64,000 bases of DNA from positions 30,417 through 94,416 of the forward strand of contig JBPCNX010000071.1 in NCBI GenBank assembly GCA_051000815.1. Reading direction: 5' to 3'. A program made the position numbers and the translations under genes. The stretch comes from PSRF01 sp051000815. Its GTDB lineage: Bacteria; Acidobacteriota; Blastocatellia; Pyrinomonadales; Pyrinomonadaceae. Below, piece by piece: positions 9,431-17,502 of the stretch (position 1 is the stretch's first letter; every line of letters starts with the position of its first letter). The notes under the pieces were generated by a model. The model did no database searches. It had not been told where the DNA came from and saw only the letters and a list, made by a program, of their open reading frames with translations.

Positions 9431-9436
9431 TATAAT
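9431..9436 (+). promoter_or_regulatory. Possible -10 box for panB
   Basis: A perfect TATAAT lies 94 bases before the panB start, just after the array. No convincing -35 hexamer is seen at 16-18 bases, so the call is tentative. Confidence 0.35.
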
Positions 9437-9529
9437 GAGCCCACTTGCTAACAACCCTTAAACATCCCCGAATTTGCCAACTATTGGCAATTTAGTCGGT
9501 CACAGATAAGGTGACCTGAGAGCTGAATC

Positions 9530-10423
9530 ATGCCCTATCTCAAACCCGAGCGTCCGGAAAAAGTTAGTGCGCCTTCATTGCGAGCCAGTAAACAACGCGG
9601 CGAGCGGCTGGTGTGTCTGACCGCTTATGATTACCCCACCGCCCGCATAGTCGACGAGGCAGGTATCGATATCGTGCTCGTCGGCGATAGTTTGGGAAAT
9701 GTTGTGCTTGGTTATGGCAATACCGTTCCCGTCACGCTCGACGAAATCATGATCCATCTTAAGGCCGTGCGGCGCGCGGTGCAGCGCGCGCTGCTCGTGG
9801 CTGATATGCCTTACGGGTCCTTTCATACTGGTGCGGACGATGCCGTGAGAAACGCTTTGCGGCTCGTTAAAGAAGGAGGCGCAGAAGCAATCAAACTCGA
9901 AGGCGGCCGCAAGAGGTTGCCGCTGATCAAACGCCTCGTTGACGAAGAGATTGCGGTGATGGGGCACATCGGCCTGACGCCGCAGTCGATCAATAAATTG
10001 GGAGCCTATCGCGTGCAGGGTAAAACTGCCGCCGCAGCTCGCGAACTGCTTGACGACGCTCTCGCTCTTGAAGAAGCCGGCGCTTTTGCGATCGTGCTCG
10101 AAGTCGTTCCGCGGGAGATTGCCAAACTCATTACCCAAAGTGTCAGCATTCCGACTATCGGTATCGGCGCCGGCGCCGACTGTGACATTCAGGTGCTGGT
10201 AATTCACGACATGCTCGGACTTTCATTCGGCAAACTCGCACGGTTCGTTCGCCCCTATGCCAACCTGCATGACACAATCACCGACGCTGTGACTCGCTAT
10301 GCCGACGACGTACGTAACGGCACCTACCCCTCCTTCGACGAGTCGTATGCGCTGCCGGCCGAGGCCGCAGACGAGTTAAAGCTGACCGCGCCGGTGAAAG
10401 AGTCGAAGATCAAGAAGTCCTGA
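9530..10423 (+). CDS. panB: 3-methyl-2-oxobutanoate hydroxymethyltransferase
   Basis: PanB adds a hydroxymethyl group from 5,10-methylene-THF to ketoisovalerate, the first committed pantothenate step. The 297-residue protein has the metal-binding and substrate motifs: LTAYDYPTARIVDEAGID, VGDSLGNVVLGYGNTVPVT, ADMPYGSF, EGG, MGHIGLTPQS and the IPTIGIGAGADCDIQVLVIHD segment (each shorter than the whole). The C-terminus has an extra tail of about 25 residues rich in Lys/Glu. panC starts 14 bases after its stop, so the two form an operon. The ATG at 9530 is the only reasonable start. Confidence 0.96.
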   Translation: MPYLKPERPEKVSAPSLRASKQRGERLVCLTAYDYPTARIVDEAGIDIVLVGDSLGNVVLGYGNTVPVTLDEIMIHLKAVRRAVQRALLVADMPYGSFHTGADDAVRNALRLVKEGGAEAIKLEGGRKRLPLIKRLVDEEIAVMGHIGLTPQSINKLGAYRVQGKTAAAARELLDDALALEEAGAFAIVLEVVPREIAKLITQSVSIPTIGIGAGADCDIQVLVIHDMLGLSFGKLARFVRPYANLHDTITDAVTRYADDVRNGTYPSFDESYALPAEAADELKLTAPVKESKIKKS

Positions 10424-10437
10424 AGTCCCCCAAAACT

Positions 10438-11322
10438 ATGGAGATCATTAACCGTCGTCAGCGCATGAGTTCAGTCGCGCGCAAGATTCGCCGCGAACAG
10501 GATCGAACCATCGGGCTGGTGCCGACCATGGGAGCGCTTCACGAAGGTCATCTCAGCCTCGTCCGGGAAGCACGCCGGATGTGTGACGTCGTGGTGGTTT
10601 CGGTTTTTGTGAATCCGGCGCAGTTTGGGCCTGGCGAAGATTTCGAGCGCTATCCACGAGACTTAACGAAAGACACGGCACTCCTTACTGACTACAACGT
10701 TGATTATATTTTTGCCCCATCAGCCGATGAGATCTATCCGAAAGACTTTTCCACCTACGTAAATGTTGGAGGACTTTCGAAGTTGCTTGAAGGCGAGGCG
10801 CGGCCGGGCCACTTTCGCGGCGTCGTTACGGTTGTTTCAATCCTTTTCAATACCGTGCACCCCGATTTCGCTTTCTTTGGTCAAAAGGATGCTCAGCAGG
10901 CGTTGATAATAAAACGGATGGTCAGGGACCTGGCATTTGATACTGAGATAGTAATCTTGCCAACCGTTCGGGAAGATTCCGGACTCGCGATCTCATCGCG
11001 CAACCTATACCTGAACGCCGAGGAGCAACAGTGGGCAGCAGTAATTCATCTTGGGTTGACTAAGGCGAAAGAAACTTTCAAAAAGGGTGAACGACATGCC
11101 GGGAAGTTAGCTGAAGTTGTTAAGACAACGATTGAATCAGAACCTCGAGTACGCGTCGATTACGTGAGCGTCGTTGACGCTGAAACGCTGGAAAAGCTGG
11201 ATAAGCTTGACGACCGTCCGATCCTGATCGCCGTCGCCGCCTACATCGGCAAGATTCGCCTGATCGACAACGCTATGCTAAACAGCGCAAAGAAGAAAGA
11301 CGTTTCCTCGGCGAAGGCATAA
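10438..11322 (+). CDS. panC: Pantothenate synthetase
   Basis: PanC condenses pantoate with beta-alanine using ATP. The 294-residue protein carries GLVPTMGALHEGHLSL (HIGH-type nucleotide motif), VSVFVNPAQFGPGEDFERYP, GHFRGVVTVVSILFN, FFGQKDAQQALIIKRMV, and the KMSKS-like DSGLAISSRNLYL. Length matches the family. It sits 14 bases after panB in the same orientation, so the two are cotranscribed. No panD lies in the window. Confidence 0.96.
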   Translation: MEIINRRQRMSSVARKIRREQDRTIGLVPTMGALHEGHLSLVREARRMCDVVVVSVFVNPAQFGPGEDFERYPRDLTKDTALLTDYNVDYIFAPSADEIYPKDFSTYVNVGGLSKLLEGEARPGHFRGVVTVVSILFNTVHPDFAFFGQKDAQQALIIKRMVRDLAFDTEIVILPTVREDSGLAISSRNLYLNAEEQQWAAVIHLGLTKAKETFKKGERHAGKLAEVVKTTIESEPRVRVDYVSVVDAETLEKLDKLDDRPILIAVAAYIGKIRLIDNAMLNSAKKKDVSSAKA

Positions 11323-11373
11323 TTCCCTGGAGAGCCCACGTTCGTTTCTCATAGCGGCTGCATTCGGTAATAA

Positions 11374-11904
11374 ATGTCGGCTGAACTAAAACAGAAAACG
11401 CACATCAAGTTCACGTTGAACGGTGAACCTGCCGAAGTGGCGTTTGCACCCCACAAGACCTTATTGGAGGTGTTGCGCGAGGACCTCAATCTCACCGGGA
11501 CAAAGCATGGTTGTGAGCTCGGGGAATGTGGGACTTGCACAGTATTGGTTGATGACCGTGCGATTCTCTCTTGTCTTATGCTGGGACTTGAGGCCGATGG
11601 TCGTGATGTAAAGAGCATTGAGGGAATGGCTGATGGCGCGACTCTTCATCCCTTGCAGCAAACCTTCGCGGATCTTGGCGCCGCCCAGTGTGGTTATTGT
11701 TCGCCGGGGTTTCTGCTGACCGCCGAGGAACTGCTGAAGAAGGATCCAAAACCCAGCCGCGACGTGATCAAGGAAGCACTTTCCGGCAACATCTGCCGCT
11801 GCACGGGCTACATCAAGATTTATGAAGCAGTGGAACTCGCCGCGGCGCGCATGCGCGGCGAAGAGATGGAGTTGCCGCGCGCGAGTGTCTACGGCTACGA
11901 ATAG
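11374..11904 (+). CDS. hcrC: 4-hydroxybenzoyl-CoA reductase-like gamma subunit, 2x[2Fe-2S]
   Basis: Iron-sulfur subunit of a xanthine-oxidase-family molybdenum enzyme; it passes electrons between the FAD subunit and the Mo centre. The plant-type cluster ligands are Cys47, Cys52, Cys55 and Cys67 (GCELGECGTCTVLVD). The second cluster uses Cys106, Cys109, Cys141 and Cys143 (QCGYCSPGF and CRCTGY). At 176 residues it has normal length plus a short C-terminal tail. It opens a five-gene run with the Mo subunit and FAD subunit. The specific assignment rests on the FAD subunit at 15586, which has the 4-HBCR-only Fe-S loop; the gamma subunit alone would only say xanthine dehydrogenase family. Confidence 0.82.
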   Translation: MSAELKQKTHIKFTLNGEPAEVAFAPHKTLLEVLREDLNLTGTKHGCELGECGTCTVLVDDRAILSCLMLGLEADGRDVKSIEGMADGATLHPLQQTFADLGAAQCGYCSPGFLLTAEELLKKDPKPSRDVIKEALSGNICRCTGYIKIYEAVELAAARMRGEEMELPRASVYGYE

Positions 11905-11908
11905 AATT

Positions 11909-12011
11909 GGCCACAGATAAACACGGATTTTCACGGATAGAAGATCATTGATCGGGTGAGGGTGTAAGCTTTGTTTGCTTGAATCCGTGTCTATCCGTGT
12001 CCATCTGTGGC
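11909..12011. repeat. Inverted pair of period-10 arrays (CACGGATnnn / ATCCGTGnnn)
   Basis: Left arm 11909-11940 reads CACAGATAAA, CACGGATTTT, CACGGATAG. Right arm 11978-12011 reads ATCCGTGTCT, ATCCGTGTCC, ATCTGTGG. The pair fills the spacer between the gamma and alpha subunit genes of one operon, so it is transcribed and can fold into a long hairpin. Confidence 0.85.
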
Positions 12012-12027
12012 TTACTTCTAGATTGTT

Positions 12028-14484
12028 ATGGTTAATAAGGACTCAAAAAACGGGCAGCCACTCAACGTCGTCGGCAAGGCTTTTCGCAAGGTCGACGCGC
12101 GAGCAAAGTGCACCGGGCAGACGAAGTTTGCCGACGACATTGTCCTCCCGCGCATGCTTTACGCGAAGATTCTCCGCAGTCATCATCCGCACGCGCTGAT
12201 CAAAAGCATCGATACTTCCAAAGCTGAAGCGATTCCCGGCGTTTTTTCAGTAATCACCGGCAAAGCATTGCCCATCCCTTACGGCATTCTTCCCGTGAGT
12301 CAGGATGAACACGCCCTCTGCATCGACAAGGTTCGCTTTATCGGCGACCCGGTAGCGGCCGTTGCGGCTATCGATGAAGATACTGCTTTCGATGCGATGA
12401 ACCTGATTGAAGTCGAATATGAAGTGCTTCCCTCAATTTCTACGATCGATGAGGCTCTGCTGATCGAAGAGCCGCGCATTCATGAATATGGCGACGGCGG
12501 CAACGTGCATAAGAAGGTCTCGCTTGAATTCGGCGACGTCGAAGCTGGCTTCGCGGAGGCCGATCTGGTTCGCGAGGATACCTTCTTTTATGAAGGCAAC
12601 ACTCACCTGCCGCTCGAGCAGCATGCCGCTGTGGCGTACTTTGATACCGACGACAAGCTGACCATTTGGAGTTCGACGCAGACACCGCATTACGTTCATC
12701 GCGCGCTCGCAAAGGTTTTGCAGCTTCCGGCCAGCCACATCAGAGTCATCGCTACACCAAATGGCGGCGGTTTTGGCGGCAAGAGTGATCCGTTTAATCA
12801 CGAGGTGGTTGTCTGCAAGCTCTCGATGATTACTGGACGGCCGGTGAAAGTAACGCTCACACGCGAAGAAGTTTTCTATTGTCATCGCGGCCGGCATCCG
12901 GTGTTGATGCATGTGAAGACGGGAGTCAAGAAAGACGGCTCGATCACCGGTATGCATTTCAAGTCGTATCTCGATGGCGGCGCCTACGGCAGTTACGGAG
13001 TGGCCAGCACGTTTTACACCGGCGCGTTGCAAACGGTCACTTACGATGTGCCGCGTTATAAATTTCAGGGCGTGCGCGTCTTTACTAACAAGCCGCCGTG
13101 CGGTCCCAAACGCGGCCATGGAACGCCACAGCCTCGCTACGCGCTTGAAGTCCAGTTAGACAAAATTGCCGAGCAGCTCAAACTCGATCCGGTTGATATC
13201 CGCCGTAACCATCTGGTCAAGCCATATTCATTGACTGCGAACTACCTGCGCGTCGGCAGCATGGGTTTGGGCAAGTGCATCGACAAAATTGTCGAGGGCT
13301 CGGATTGGAAGAACAAGTTCTCAGGCTGGAACCGCGGCGCGCGGAAGCTGCCCTACGGAAAAGGCATCGGCATCGCATGTAGTTCCTACATCTGCGGCGC
13401 CGGCCTGCCGATTTACTGGAACAACATGCCGCAATCGGGCGTTCAGCTACGACTCGATCGCCAGGGCGGCGTGTGCGTCATGTGCGGTTCGATCGACATT
13501 GGTCAGGGATCTGATTCAATACTCGCCTACATTGTCGCCGAAGTTCTGGGCATTGATCCTTTCGACATTCGCGTTGTAACTGCGGATACGGATCTGACGC
13601 CGGTTGATCTTGGTAGCTACTCCAGCCGGGTCACGTTGATGACCGGCAACGCCGCTATCCAGGCTGCCGAGCGCGCTCGCGAGCTACTGGTCATGGCCGT
13701 GGCGGAGAAGTTGGGAACCCCGATTGAAAACCTGTCCCTCGCCGAGCGGCGTGTGTTTGATGTGGAGAATCCTGAGGTCGGTGTTTCCTTCGCCGAGGCT
13801 GTAGTGCTCGCTGAATCGAAGTTTGGAACGATTGGAACGGTCGGCTCTTATTCGCCGCCGGCCTCGCCGGGCAAGTTCAAAGGCGCAGGTGTCGGACCGT
13901 CGCCGGCTTACAGCTATTCGGCAGCGATCGCGGAGGTAGACGTCGATCCCGCGACAGGAATCGTCGTCGTCGAGCGGATCTGGATCGCGCACGACATCGG
14001 CCAATCGATCAACCCGATGCTGGTGATGGGGCAGGTGGAAGGCAGTGTGTACATGGGACTTGGTGAGATACTGATGGAAGAGATGGCTTACCGCGGCAAT
14101 CGTAACGTCGTCCATAAATTTCCTTCGATGCTTGAATACAAAAGTCCCACCACCATGGAGATGTGCGACGTCAAAACTTACTTGATCGAAGACGCCGATC
14201 CAAATGGGCCGTTTGGCGCGAAGGAAGTTGGACAGGGACCGCTGCTGCCGGTGCCGCCCGCCGTGGCGAATGCGGTCTACGATGCTGTTGGTGTGCGCAT
14301 CGACGAAGTTCCTATCATGCCTGAGAAAGTACTAAAGGCCATGCGCGAAAAGGAACGTGGTCGCGATCATCGTTACGGGCCGACCGGAGTTCCGGAAGTT
14401 GAGTGGCCTGATCCTTTGAAGGTGATGACGCCTGCTGAGGGTGGTGACGGAAAAGAGATGCCGAGGGTGGCCGTGCATTCTTAG
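12028..14484 (+). CDS. hcrA: 4-hydroxybenzoyl-CoA reductase-like alpha subunit (molybdopterin)
   Basis: Mo-cofactor subunit of a xanthine-oxidase-family enzyme, 818 residues. The small domain begins KVDARAKCTGQTKFADDI. The Mo-binding part has PNGGGFGGKSDPFNH, which matches the 4-HBCR type more than xanthine dehydrogenase, and GSIDIGQGSDSILAYIVAE. Near the C-terminus the usual GxGE glutamate, the proposed general base of these enzymes, reads GAKEVGQGPL with Gln736 (codon CAG at 14233-14235). The expected reaction is reductive dehydroxylation of 4-hydroxybenzoyl-CoA to benzoyl-CoA; the Gln makes this uncertain. Box genes for benzoyl-CoA lie 42 kb downstream, giving a plausible consumer. Alternative substrates cannot be excluded. 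Confidence 0.75.
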   Translation: MVNKDSKNGQPLNVVGKAFRKVDARAKCTGQTKFADDIVLPRMLYAKILRSHHPHALIKSIDTSKAEAIPGVFSVITGKALPIPYGILPVSQDEHALCIDKVRFIGDPVAAVAAIDEDTAFDAMNLIEVEYEVLPSISTIDEALLIEEPRIHEYGDGGNVHKKVSLEFGDVEAGFAEADLVREDTFFYEGNTHLPLEQHAAVAYFDTDDKLTIWSSTQTPHYVHRALAKVLQLPASHIRVIATPNGGGFGGKSDPFNHEVVVCKLSMITGRPVKVTLTREEVFYCHRGRHPVLMHVKTGVKKDGSITGMHFKSYLDGGAYGSYGVASTFYTGALQTVTYDVPRYKFQGVRVFTNKPPCGPKRGHGTPQPRYALEVQLDKIAEQLKLDPVDIRRNHLVKPYSLTANYLRVGSMGLGKCIDKIVEGSDWKNKFSGWNRGARKLPYGKGIGIACSSYICGAGLPIYWNNMPQSGVQLRLDRQGGVCVMCGSIDIGQGSDSILAYIVAEVLGIDPFDIRVVTADTDLTPVDLGSYSSRVTLMTGNAAIQAAERARELLVMAVAEKLGTPIENLSLAERRVFDVENPEVGVSFAEAVVLAESKFGTIGTVGSYSPPASPGKFKGAGVGPSPAYSYSAAIAEVDVDPATGIVVVERIWIAHDIGQSINPMLVMGQVEGSVYMGLGEILMEEMAYRGNRNVVHKFPSMLEYKSPTTMEMCDVKTYLIEDADPNGPFGAKEVGQGPLLPVPPAVANAVYDAVGVRIDEVPIMPEKVLKAMREKERGRDHRYGPTGVPEVEWPDPLKVMTPAEGGDGKEMPRVAVHS

Positions 14485-14504
14485 ATATTTGCCGAGGAAC
14501 TTGC

Positions 14505-15077
14505 ATGGGAAAGAAAATCACATCAAGCGAAGACGAATTGCTGTCCCAACACGACTTCCGCAAAATGCGCATGGCTACGCGAGGAGCTGGCAGGAGTGCG
14601 CCGTCAGTGAATGATAGCCAAGAGGGGATTACGCTCGTCGGAGAAGTAAGAGTAAAAGTTAAGCTCACGAATGCGGGCGACGAAGTCATGGTTCGGCGAG
14701 GACTGCTCACGGCGGATAAGATTCGCAGTTGCGAGGCTGACGCCATGGTTGACACAGGCGCTGTTCGATCCGTCTTGCCAATTCACGTCGTCCAGCGATT
14801 GGGTCTGGCCACGGTGGGCAAGACAAGAGCGACCTACGCTAATGATCTGACTGAGGATGTCGACATTACGGAAATGGTGGGGATTGACTTAGTCGGCCGT
14901 CGCACAACTGAAGAGACGTTAGTGTTGGGTTCCGAGGTGCTGATCGGGCAAACGGTACTTGAGAGCCTCGACCTGCTGGTTGATTGTGTGACTCACCGTG
15001 TAATACCAAACCCGGCACACCCCGACCAGCCGGTAATCAAGGTGAAGGAGATTTGGATGGCGAGGCGCCTTGGCTAA
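14505..15077 (+). CDS. Retropepsin-like (clan AA) aspartic protease domain protein
   Basis: A 190-residue protein with a single pepsin/retropepsin-type half: AMVDTGAVRSVLP holds the catalytic DTG followed by the hydrophobic partner strand (near residues 83-95), and LVDCVTHRVIPN closes the fold. One active-site half implies a homodimer, as in retroviral proteases and bacterial clan AA proteins. The N-terminal 50 residues are polar and unmatched. The ATG at 14505 has GAGGAAC upstream. It lies 20 bases after the Mo subunit gene, in the same operon, and slightly precedes a secreted protein. A role in processing or quality control of the Mo enzyme is a guess. Confidence 0.7.
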   Translation: MGKKITSSEDELLSQHDFRKMRMATRGAGRSAPSVNDSQEGITLVGEVRVKVKLTNAGDEVMVRRGLLTADKIRSCEADAMVDTGAVRSVLPIHVVQRLGLATVGKTRATYANDLTEDVDITEMVGIDLVGRRTTEETLVLGSEVLIGQTVLESLDLLVDCVTHRVIPNPAHPDQPVIKVKEIWMARRLG

Positions 15078-15087
15078 TCGATTTCCT

Positions 15088-15549
15088 ATGAAGAAACTAA
15101 CTCTATTATGTCTGATGTTTCTGAGCGTGTCGTCCATCGTCTCCCTACAGGGCGCACAAGCTCAGGAAAAGGAACCGGGTACGGTCCCCGATAAGGTTAA
15201 AAACACTCGAACTATCCAGGCATACTTCATCGGTTTTGAGATGGGGGATTACGCACACGCCGTCGTTCGTCGGGCAAATCGGAAAAGATCCTCATTCTTC
15301 CTGGGTGGACCTGTGGAACTGGAATATTTCCTGGCGGCCCATAAGGACAAGCCACTCTTACTTACGTATCAGGTCGTTGATTCGTCTATTCCGGAGGCGG
15401 GCGGCGTAATGACAATCGAACGACTGGTGTCAGCCAAGTTCGGGAATGAAAGCAATGCGGACTGGTGGAAGCGAGTTGGCAGGTCTTCCGATGTCGACAG
15501 TTTAAGAAAGAAGTATGACGCGCTCGTCGAGCGAGCGACGATTAAATGA
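15088..15549 (+). CDS. Small secreted protein of unknown function
   Basis: A 153-residue exported protein. The ATG at 15088 opens a good signal peptide (KKLTLLCLMFLSVSSIVSLQ, then AQA cleavage). An in-frame TTG at 15070 overlaps the protease stop and would only add six residues before the signal. No Shine-Dalgarno is obvious. The mature part has no motif I recognise; it contains YFIGFEMGDYAHAVVRRANR and ends in a Lys/Arg-rich helix. It lies inside the molybdenum-enzyme operon, between the protease gene and the FAD subunit. Confidence 0.6.
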   Translation: MKKLTLLCLMFLSVSSIVSLQGAQAQEKEPGTVPDKVKNTRTIQAYFIGFEMGDYAHAVVRRANRKRSSFFLGGPVELEYFLAAHKDKPLLLTYQVVDSSIPEAGGVMTIERLVSAKFGNESNADWWKRVGRSSDVDSLRKKYDALVERATIK

Positions 15550-15585
15550 CCTGGCGATCACAGGCGGGGCATTTTTGATAATTAT

Positions 15586-16575
15586 ATGATGCGTCTTCCC
15601 AAATTTAGTTACCGCACGCCGCGCAAGATCGCAGAGGCGGTAAAGATAATCGGTGATGTCGGACCTGAAGGTCAGTTCGTCGCCGGTGGGACCGATCTCT
15701 ATCCCAACATGAAGCGCCGCCAGCAGACGCCGCGCACCGTGATTTCGGTGATGCGCCTGCCGGAATTGAATCAGATAACCGGCGCCGGCAAGTCAGGAAT
15801 AAGAATCGGCGCCTCGGTAACGCTCACCGACATAATCGAACACCCGTTGATCAATCGCGATTATCCGGTTGTTGCTCATGCCGCGCGCACTATCTCCACA
15901 CCTCTTCTTCGTAACATGGGGACCATCGGCGGCAACCTGCTGCTCGACACCCGATGCAACTACTACGACCAAAATTACGAATGGCGCAAAGGTATCAACT
16001 TCTGTCTGAAGAAAGATGGTGACGTCTGTTGGGTGGCGCCGGGAAGTTCCAAGTGCTGGGCTGTGCAATCCTCCGATCTTGTTCCCGTGATGGTGGCGAT
16101 CGGCGCGAAGCTGCGGTTTGCTTCCACACTTGGGGAACGCGTTATCGATGCCGCCGGGTTGTACAACGACGACGGAATCGATTACCTGCACAAAAGGCCC
16201 GACGAGCTACTAGTAGACATTCAACTTCCAGCGACAAATGGCTGGCGGGCTTCTTATCAAAAGCTCCGTCGCCGCGGCGCATTTGATTTTCCTGTCCTGG
16301 GCGTGGCCGCCTGGGTGCAATTGGATCAAGCTGGCTCAGTAAGTGACGCGCGTCTCGTTTTGGGCGGCATTGCGCCTTCTCCACTCGAAGTTAAAGAAGC
16401 AGGACATGCTCTGATTGGCCAACCGTTGGAACGAACAACCATCGAAGCCGCCGCCGAAGCTACCTACGTCAGAGCCCGCCCTCTCGACAATACTGATTTC
16501 GTCATGAACTGGCGCAAGCAAATGACGCGGGAATACACGCTTCGCGCGCTGCAACAACTAGTTGACACGAAATAG
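15586..16575 (+). CDS. hcrB: 4-hydroxybenzoyl-CoA reductase-like beta subunit, FAD plus [4Fe-4S]
   Basis: FAD-binding subunit of the molybdenum enzyme, 329 residues. The FAD site has VAGGTDLYPNMKRR and LRNMGTIGGNLLLDTRC. The key feature is the inserted loop with four cysteines at 124, 140, 148 and 157 (DTRCNYY, NFCLKK, DVCWVA, SKCWAV). This spacing is the one that holds the extra [4Fe-4S] cluster of 4-hydroxybenzoyl-CoA reductase (ligands in the Thauera enzyme are offset by about two) and is missing from ordinary xanthine dehydrogenases. This makes it the best evidence for the complex's identity. A second ATG directly follows the first (15589). It is the last subunit gene of the run that starts at 11374. 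Confidence 0.82.
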   Translation: MMRLPKFSYRTPRKIAEAVKIIGDVGPEGQFVAGGTDLYPNMKRRQQTPRTVISVMRLPELNQITGAGKSGIRIGASVTLTDIIEHPLINRDYPVVAHAARTISTPLLRNMGTIGGNLLLDTRCNYYDQNYEWRKGINFCLKKDGDVCWVAPGSSKCWAVQSSDLVPVMVAIGAKLRFASTLGERVIDAAGLYNDDGIDYLHKRPDELLVDIQLPATNGWRASYQKLRRRGAFDFPVLGVAAWVQLDQAGSVSDARLVLGGIAPSPLEVKEAGHALIGQPLERTTIEAAAEATYVRARPLDNTDFVMNWRKQMTREYTLRALQQLVDTK

Positions 16576-16581
16576 ACGCTT

Positions 16582-16698
16582 CTGGCCTTTGGTCTTTGTA
16601 CTTTGGTCTTTGATCTTCTACCTACGGTGCGATTTAAACCGAGTGTTTAAGACTGGTACCGCTCAATGACTAAGACCGAAGACCAAAGACCAAAGACC
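16582..16698. repeat. Inverted pair of period-7 arrays (CTTTGGT / AAGACCA)
   Basis: Left arm 16582-16619: CCTTTGGT, CTTTGTA, CTTTGGT, CTTTGAT, CTTC. Right arm 16668-16698: AAGACCG, AAGACCA, AAGACCA, AAGACCC. The right arm overlaps the first codons of the mocA-like gene. Confidence 0.85.
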
Positions 16699-17319
16699 CG
16701 CCACGAAGTCGCCGCCATTCTTCTTGCCGCCGGCCAGTCGCGCCGCATGGGAGCTTTCAAACCCCTCCTTTCGTTTGGCCAAACAACAGTCATTCGCAGC
16801 TGCATCAACAACCTCCGGGCTGGCGGCGTTCAAGAAGTCGTCGTAGTGCTAGGTCACCGAGCGGCGGAAGTGGAAGCTTCGCTAACCGATTTGGATCATC
16901 TTCATATTGCTCTCAATCCGGATCCGGACAGCGAGATGAGCGCTTCGATTGCCTGCGGCGTTGAACGATTACCCCCTGCTGCTGGAGCTGCTTTGATCGC
17001 GTTAACCGATCAACCTGCGATACCCGCCGAAGTCATTCGGACCCTCATCAGCGAATGGCAGTCAGGCGCTAACCTCGTCATTCCTCAGTTTGAGGGACGC
17101 GGCGGTCATCCGGCGCTGGTTGATCTGAGTTTTCGCAATGAGCTCTTGCGTCTGGATCCACATCGCGGTCTGAGATCGTTGTTCGCCGCAAACGAAGAAC
17201 AGGTAAAACGCGTCAACGTAAATACCCCCTACATTGCACGCGATATAGATACATGGGATGATTACCGCGCATTGCACCAGGATGTCTTTGGCACTCCACC
17301 AGAAGACATGGGTTGTTGA
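16666..17319 (+). CDS. mocA: MocA-like molybdenum cofactor cytidylyltransferase
   Basis: A 217-residue NTP_transf_3 protein. MocA joins CTP to molybdopterin to make MCD, the cofactor form used by xanthine-dehydrogenase-family enzymes. The nucleotide site reads AAILLAAGQSRRMGAFKPLL; VVVLGHRAAEVE, ALTDQPAIPAEVI and GRGGHPALVD follow as in MocA. Its position just after the molybdenum hydroxylase genes supports this over MobA. The only sensible start is the ATG at 16666, so the first 12 residues (TKTEDQRPKTRH region) are encoded by a period-7 repeat arm; the true family homology begins at residue 14. The N-terminus was probably extended when the array landed. Confidence 0.82.
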   Translation: MTKTEDQRPKTRHEVAAILLAAGQSRRMGAFKPLLSFGQTTVIRSCINNLRAGGVQEVVVVLGHRAAEVEASLTDLDHLHIALNPDPDSEMSASIACGVERLPPAAGAALIALTDQPAIPAEVIRTLISEWQSGANLVIPQFEGRGGHPALVDLSFRNELLRLDPHRGLRSLFAANEEQVKRVNVNTPYIARDIDTWDDYRALHQDVFGTPPEDMGC

Positions 17320-17358
17320 TAGCGTCACCCAACGCGGGCAGCTGGTCCGCACCAACGC

Positions 17359-17443
17359 CGAAGTTCCCGGCAAACTTCGGAAAACTCTACGGGCTGACCC
17401 AACTAAATTGTTAGGTTGGCCATCTAACTCGCTGTCGACGGCT
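17359..17443 (+). promoter_or_regulatory. Possible structured leader of the redoxin-like gene
   Basis: The 183-base spacer 17320-17502 contains an 8-bp perfect hairpin (CCGAAGTT / AACTTCGG, about 17360-17382) and a second bulged hairpin (CCAAC...GTTGG, about 17399-17421). A coding role is not apparent. It could be a 5' leader, but I do not recognise a known riboswitch. Confidence 0.25.
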
Positions 17444-17502
17444 TTAGCAACTGGAGACGACCAATTGCCATTGCCGAAGCCGAAACCGACGAAGGAGAAA
17501 AG

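Noticed and set aside
17359..17421. GEMM (c-di-GMP) riboswitch
   Set aside because: GGCAAAC is present but the rest of the core (GACGCAAAGC) is absent and the local stem uses those bases differently.
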